From Calditrichaceae bacterium (GTDB lineage Bacteria > Calditrichota > Calditrichia > RBG-13-44-9 > J075): a DNA stretch of 64,000 bases. The DNA is taken from positions 1 to 64,000 of the forward strand of contig JABWBP010000007.1 in assembly GCA_013360445.1 (NCBI GenBank), in the 5' to 3' direction. Of this stretch, positions 61,479-64,000 are shown one piece after another. The notes below the pieces were generated by a model. That model was given only the letters and a program-made list of their open reading frames with translations, had not been told where the DNA came from and did no database searches. Within the stretch, counting starts at the first letter, position 1, and every line of letters begins with the position of its first letter. Made by a program: the position numbers and the translations under genes.

Positions 61479-61548
61479 TGTAAAACGTAATGCGTAACTC
61501 GTATTGCGTAAAATTACGTTTTACGAGTTACGTTTTACGTTTCACGCC
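61479..61548. repeat. Inverted heptamer array, GCGTAAT family
   Basis: TAAAACGTAATGCGTAACTC (61481-61500) and GTATTGCGTAAAATT face ACGTTTTACGAGTTACGTTT (61516-61535). It lies 16 nt after the lipoprotein stop. Confidence 0.85.
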
Positions 61549-61649
61549 TCCGGTTTTTATTTGAAAGAATAACCCTAATCCGATAAATTCACTTTCCGCA
61601 ACCGGTTCATACAAAAACTGTTTTGCCTCAAGATTTCGCGACTTTTTCA

Positions 61650-63131
61650 ATGAAAAAAACCTCTCGAACCATAATTCCGGGAATAATCGCCAGGCTGCTC
61701 CTGCCCCCTGCTCCTGCCCTCCCGACTATACGTTCGCATCCCTGCTCACCTGTCGCCCCGGATGGCCGGGGTTCCCGGTTTAACCGCCCCTGCCACCTGC
61801 CCCTGTCCCTGCTCCTGCTCCTGTCCCTGCTCCTGTTCCTCCCCCTGCCCCTGACCGCGCAATCGGAAGAAAAAACCCTCCTGATCGAATCCATCCAATT
61901 CGAGGGCAATACCAAAACCAAAGCCTCGGTCATCCGCAACTATCTCACCCTAAAAGAAGGCCAGCCGGTCACCCGCGAGGAGTTGGAAAAAGACCAGTCG
62001 CGCTTGCAGCAAACCAACTTCTTTAAAGAGGTGCAATTGCTGCTCCAGCCGGGCAGCGAAAGAGGCCGCGCCCTGCTGGTGGTGAGCGTTCAGGAGCGCC
62101 GCTGGCCCTATTTGCAATTCGAAAGCGGCTACAACGAGTTGGACGGCTGGTACATCAGCCCGCTGGGAGTCCGGTTCGATAACCTGTTCGGGGGAGGCCA
62201 TTTTTTCGGCGGGGAGTTGGTGATCGGGGACCGTATCGCCGCGGGGCGGGTAGATTTCATCAAACCCTTCTTGTGGGGCTCCGAATATGATTTCCAGGCG
62301 CAGTTTTTCGTGAGCAGCCGGGAGTTCGTGCATTTCATCCCACAGGAGAATTCCGGCTCGCAAGATAAATTTAAGCAGCAAGTCGGCGGGGGCGGGCTTA
62401 TGCTCCGCCTGGCCGGAAACAGCGGAATTCCCAAACTGTTTTCCCTGGCCTATATTGCCCAAACCGTTGAGGCAGATAGTTTTTTAACCCAGGGCTCGGA
62501 TAAATCGCAACACTACGACGCCCCGGAATACCTGCTCGAGGCCGCGGGCAAAAAAGACCTCCGGCGCTTTGTCTTCGCTTTTACCGTGGATACCCGCAAT
62601 CGCAAGGGCAATCCTTCCTCCGGCTGGTGGGGGAGCCTCTCCTACGATCAATCATCCCGCGACCTGGGCAGTTTTGCCAATTTCTACCGGGTGATCGGGG
62701 ATATTCGCCGCTACCAGCACCTCTGGAAAGGGGTGAGCGGGGCGGTTCGCCTGAAAGGAGGCCGGGTGAGCGAAGCCGCGCCATTTTATGAAAAATTTTA
62801 CCTCGGCGGGCCGAATTCCCTGCGCGGATACGCTGACCGCAGCCTCACGCCCCCGGGCTACGCGAGTTACCTTACCCAGGGCAGCGCGGAGCTGCGCTTT
62901 CCTCTCTCCGCCCGCCCGAAAAACCGCGACCGCCTGATCGGGGTGCTGTTCTACGACGTCGGCTACGCCTGGAATAAACCGGATTCCTGGGAATTCGAGC
63001 GCTTGAAAGCCGGAATGGGTTTCGGGGTGCGCCTCAAGCTGCCGATCGTCGGCCTGCTGCGCATGGATTTCGCGTACCCGGTTCCGGAATATGAGTTCCG
63101 CTTCCATCTTTCGCTGGGGCATACTTTTTAG
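61650..63131 (+). CDS. BamA/TamA-family outer membrane protein with one POTRA domain
   Basis: 493 residues. Only one POTRA domain is present (about 80-155, LLIESIQFEGNTKTKASVIR), followed by a 16-strand Omp85 barrel with RGYADRSL (the conserved R-G-Y/F turn) and a C-terminal aromatic residue (HTF). True BamA has five POTRAs, so this is a short paralogue that may insert specific proteins or act in lipid transport. The signal peptide core (LPLSLLLLLSLLLFLPLPL) is encoded by a CTGCTCCTG repeat array. The start at 61650 is chosen before this signal. The stop lies in a GTGTT array. Confidence 0.85.
   Translation: MKKTSRTIIPGIIARLLLPPAPALPTIRSHPCSPVAPDGRGSRFNRPCHLPLSLLLLLSLLLFLPLPLTAQSEEKTLLIESIQFEGNTKTKASVIRNYLTLKEGQPVTREELEKDQSRLQQTNFFKEVQLLLQPGSERGRALLVVSVQERRWPYLQFESGYNELDGWYISPLGVRFDNLFGGGHFFGGELVIGDRIAAGRVDFIKPFLWGSEYDFQAQFFVSSREFVHFIPQENSGSQDKFKQQVGGGGLMLRLAGNSGIPKLFSLAYIAQTVEADSFLTQGSDKSQHYDAPEYLLEAAGKKDLRRFVFAFTVDTRNRKGNPSSGWWGSLSYDQSSRDLGSFANFYRVIGDIRRYQHLWKGVSGAVRLKGGRVSEAAPFYEKFYLGGPNSLRGYADRSLTPPGYASYLTQGSAELRFPLSARPKNRDRLIGVLFYDVGYAWNKPDSWEFERLKAGMGFGVRLKLPIVGLLRMDFAYPVPEYEFRFHLSLGHTF
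61694..61856 (+). repeat. CCTGCTCCTG repeat array coding a signal peptide
   Basis: Two blocks of CCTGCTCCTGCC units (61694-61722 and 61788-61856) in the first 70 codons of the BamA-like gene. They are the reverse complement of the GGGGCAGGAGCAGG array at 63955-64000. The second block encodes the hydrophobic core of the signal peptide. Confidence 0.8.
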
Positions 63132-63215
63132 TGTTTTAGTGCGCTGGTGTTATGGTGTTTTGGTGTTTTAGTGGGGCGCAGCAAAACACCAAAACACTCG
63201 AATACTACATACGCG
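63128..63215. repeat. Inverted GTGTT-type 8-nt array
   Basis: Units AGTGTTTT, GGTGTTAT, GGTGTTTT, GGTGTTTT (63131-63173) face AAAACACCAAAACACTCGAA (63183-63202). The TAG stop of the BamA-like gene (63129-63131) is the first TAG of the array. Confidence 0.88.
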
Positions 63216-63236
63216 CATTCAAAAAGAGGCGTTTTA

Positions 63237-63920
63237 TTGGCACACAGGTACCGCACATTCATTTTCACCGGCGCTTTCCTGATTGGGCTTGCCGGCGGTC
63301 TGGGGGCGCAGGATTCCCTGGCGGTACGCGACCTGCGCCTTTTTGTGCAGAATGATTCGCTGAAGTGCGGTTTTGCCTGCCCGGATTTGTTCAGCGGTTC
63401 CATCGAGCAAACCCTGTTATCCGGCCTGCCGGTGTTGATCGAATGGCAATCCCGCCTTAGCTCCCAGGAGAATCCGACGGTTTCCCTTTCCTCCCACAAA
63501 TACCGTCTTACTTACGATATCTGGGAGGAACGATTCACCCTGGAAAACAGCGGCCGGCGGCAATTCTTTGCCTCTCTGAAGGCGCTGCAAAGCTGGTGGA
63601 ATCCCCGGGAGGGATTGGCGCTGGTTCCCCTTGCTGCACTTAAAAACACCCCGGTGTTAAGATTGGAATTATCCCTAAGCGTGATCCTGCTGACCCGCGC
63701 CCAGGGCGAAAAGATGAAGAATTGGATTTTCAATACCTCGGAAACCGAGGAAAATATCCCTTCCATGGAACGCGACACCGGCTTCAGGCTGAATTTGAAC
63801 CAGGTGGTTTCCCTGTTCCTGGGGAAACCCGAATCCGGCCGGCGCTTTGAGGGCCGGGGGGCTTCGGGGGAGTTTAGGGTGGAGGAATTACCGCGGGAGG
63901 GCGGTGGGGAGGAGGAGTAG
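63237..63920 (+). CDS. DUF4390-family secreted protein
   Basis: About 227 residues. Signal peptide (IFTGAFLIGLAGGLGAQ), then the DUF4390 pattern: VRDLRLFVQNDSLKCGFACP, LLSGLPVLIEWQSRL, KYRLTYDIWEERFTLEN, and a conserved Asn/Leu end LNLNQVVSLFLG. The family is periplasmic, of unknown role, and often near envelope genes; here it follows the BamA-like gene by 105 nt. TTG 63237 is chosen because AGAGG lies 8 nt upstream. An ATG at 63147 would start in repeat DNA. Its stop lies in a TAGGGGCAGG array. Confidence 0.72.
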   Translation: MAHRYRTFIFTGAFLIGLAGGLGAQDSLAVRDLRLFVQNDSLKCGFACPDLFSGSIEQTLLSGLPVLIEWQSRLSSQENPTVSLSSHKYRLTYDIWEERFTLENSGRRQFFASLKALQSWWNPREGLALVPLAALKNTPVLRLELSLSVILLTRAQGEKMKNWIFNTSETEENIPSMERDTGFRLNLNQVVSLFLGKPESGRRFEGRGASGEFRVEELPREGGGEEE

Positions 63921-64000
63921 GGGCAGGATAAAATTGGCAATTGCCAATTATAGGGGCAGGAGCAGGGGGCAGGAGCAGGGGGCAGGAGCAGGGGGCAGGA
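63918..64000. repeat. GGGGCAGG-type array with a CAATTG palindrome
   Basis: Units GGGGCAGGA and GGAGCAGGGGGCAGG (to the window end) with ATTGGCAATTGCCAAT at 63942-63957. The DUF4390 stop (TAG, 63918-63920) is the first base triplet of the array. The array runs off the window. Confidence 0.88.

Noticed and set aside
1-64000. tRNA or rRNA genes
   Set aside because: No cloverleaf with TTCRANYC-type arms or rRNA core sequence was noticed in the gaps; a covariance search would be needed to be certain.

Overview
This window is 64 kb of a GC-rich bacterial chromosome. It carries about 50 protein genes and no rRNA or tRNA that I could recognise. Several features point to the FCB superphylum, and within it to a lineage such as Calditrichota, KSB1 or a relative: C-terminal FlgD/type-IX-like sorting domains (window start and the M23 protein), a PorV-like barrel, an S46 dipeptidyl peptidase, and TolC/RND and ABC exporters. 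This placement is inference from gene content; no marker gene is present.

Layout. 0-4 kb: housekeeping genes (family 5 uracil-DNA glycosylase, cold-shock protein, an orphan DppB-type permease, RlmD). 4.3-13.1 kb: one giant gene of about 2908 codons. It joins an FAD-linked oxidase, two ferredoxin-like blocks and all three catalytic parts of glutamate synthase (FMN barrel, class II amidotransferase, GXGXG) in a permuted order. 13.2-16.4 kb: an AT-richer accessory island of four toxin-antitoxin-like modules (VapBC-like, a nucleotidyltransferase pair, BrnTA, DUF433/DUF5615). Two of its toxins are broken, and a remnant of the giant gene's 3' end lies inside it. 16.7-29.4 kb: a minus-strand gene set for a YbhGFSR-like ABC exporter (TetR, TolC, HlyD, two ATPases, two permeases), interleaved with a membrane polymer-forming protein, a LytS/LytTR two-component system, a degenerate P-loop kinase-like gene and a four-helix-bundle gene. 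29.6-33.7 kb: secreted M23 peptidase coupled to a triple AP2-like repeat protein, and a lipoprotein methyltransferase. 33.8-39.2 kb: S9 peptidase and two tandem DUF1028 proteins. 39.4-47.3 kb: RND tripartite efflux operon, thioredoxin, PorV-like barrel. 47.8-59.7 kb: SpoIIE-type phosphatase, PolB-like exonuclease, PiT and AbgT transporters, acetyltransferase, S46 peptidase, aldo/keto reductase with a HEPN/MNT pair. 60-64 kb: lipoprotein, BamA-like barrel, DUF4390 protein.

The most unusual signal is not a gene. At least a dozen families of 7- or 8-nt degenerate tandem repeats fill the gaps between genes, often as two arrays in inverted orientation that could fold into a long hairpin. In about ten genes the stop codon itself lies in the first unit of an array. 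The same repeat families also occur in frame inside genes: twice in the giant synthase, once in the phosphatase, and as the hydrophobic core of the BamA-like signal peptide. They resemble in kind the heptanucleotide STRR repeats known from cyanobacteria, but here they appear tied to gene ends. Larger palindromes and composite elements flank single cargo genes (kinase-like, four-helix bundle) within the exporter cluster.
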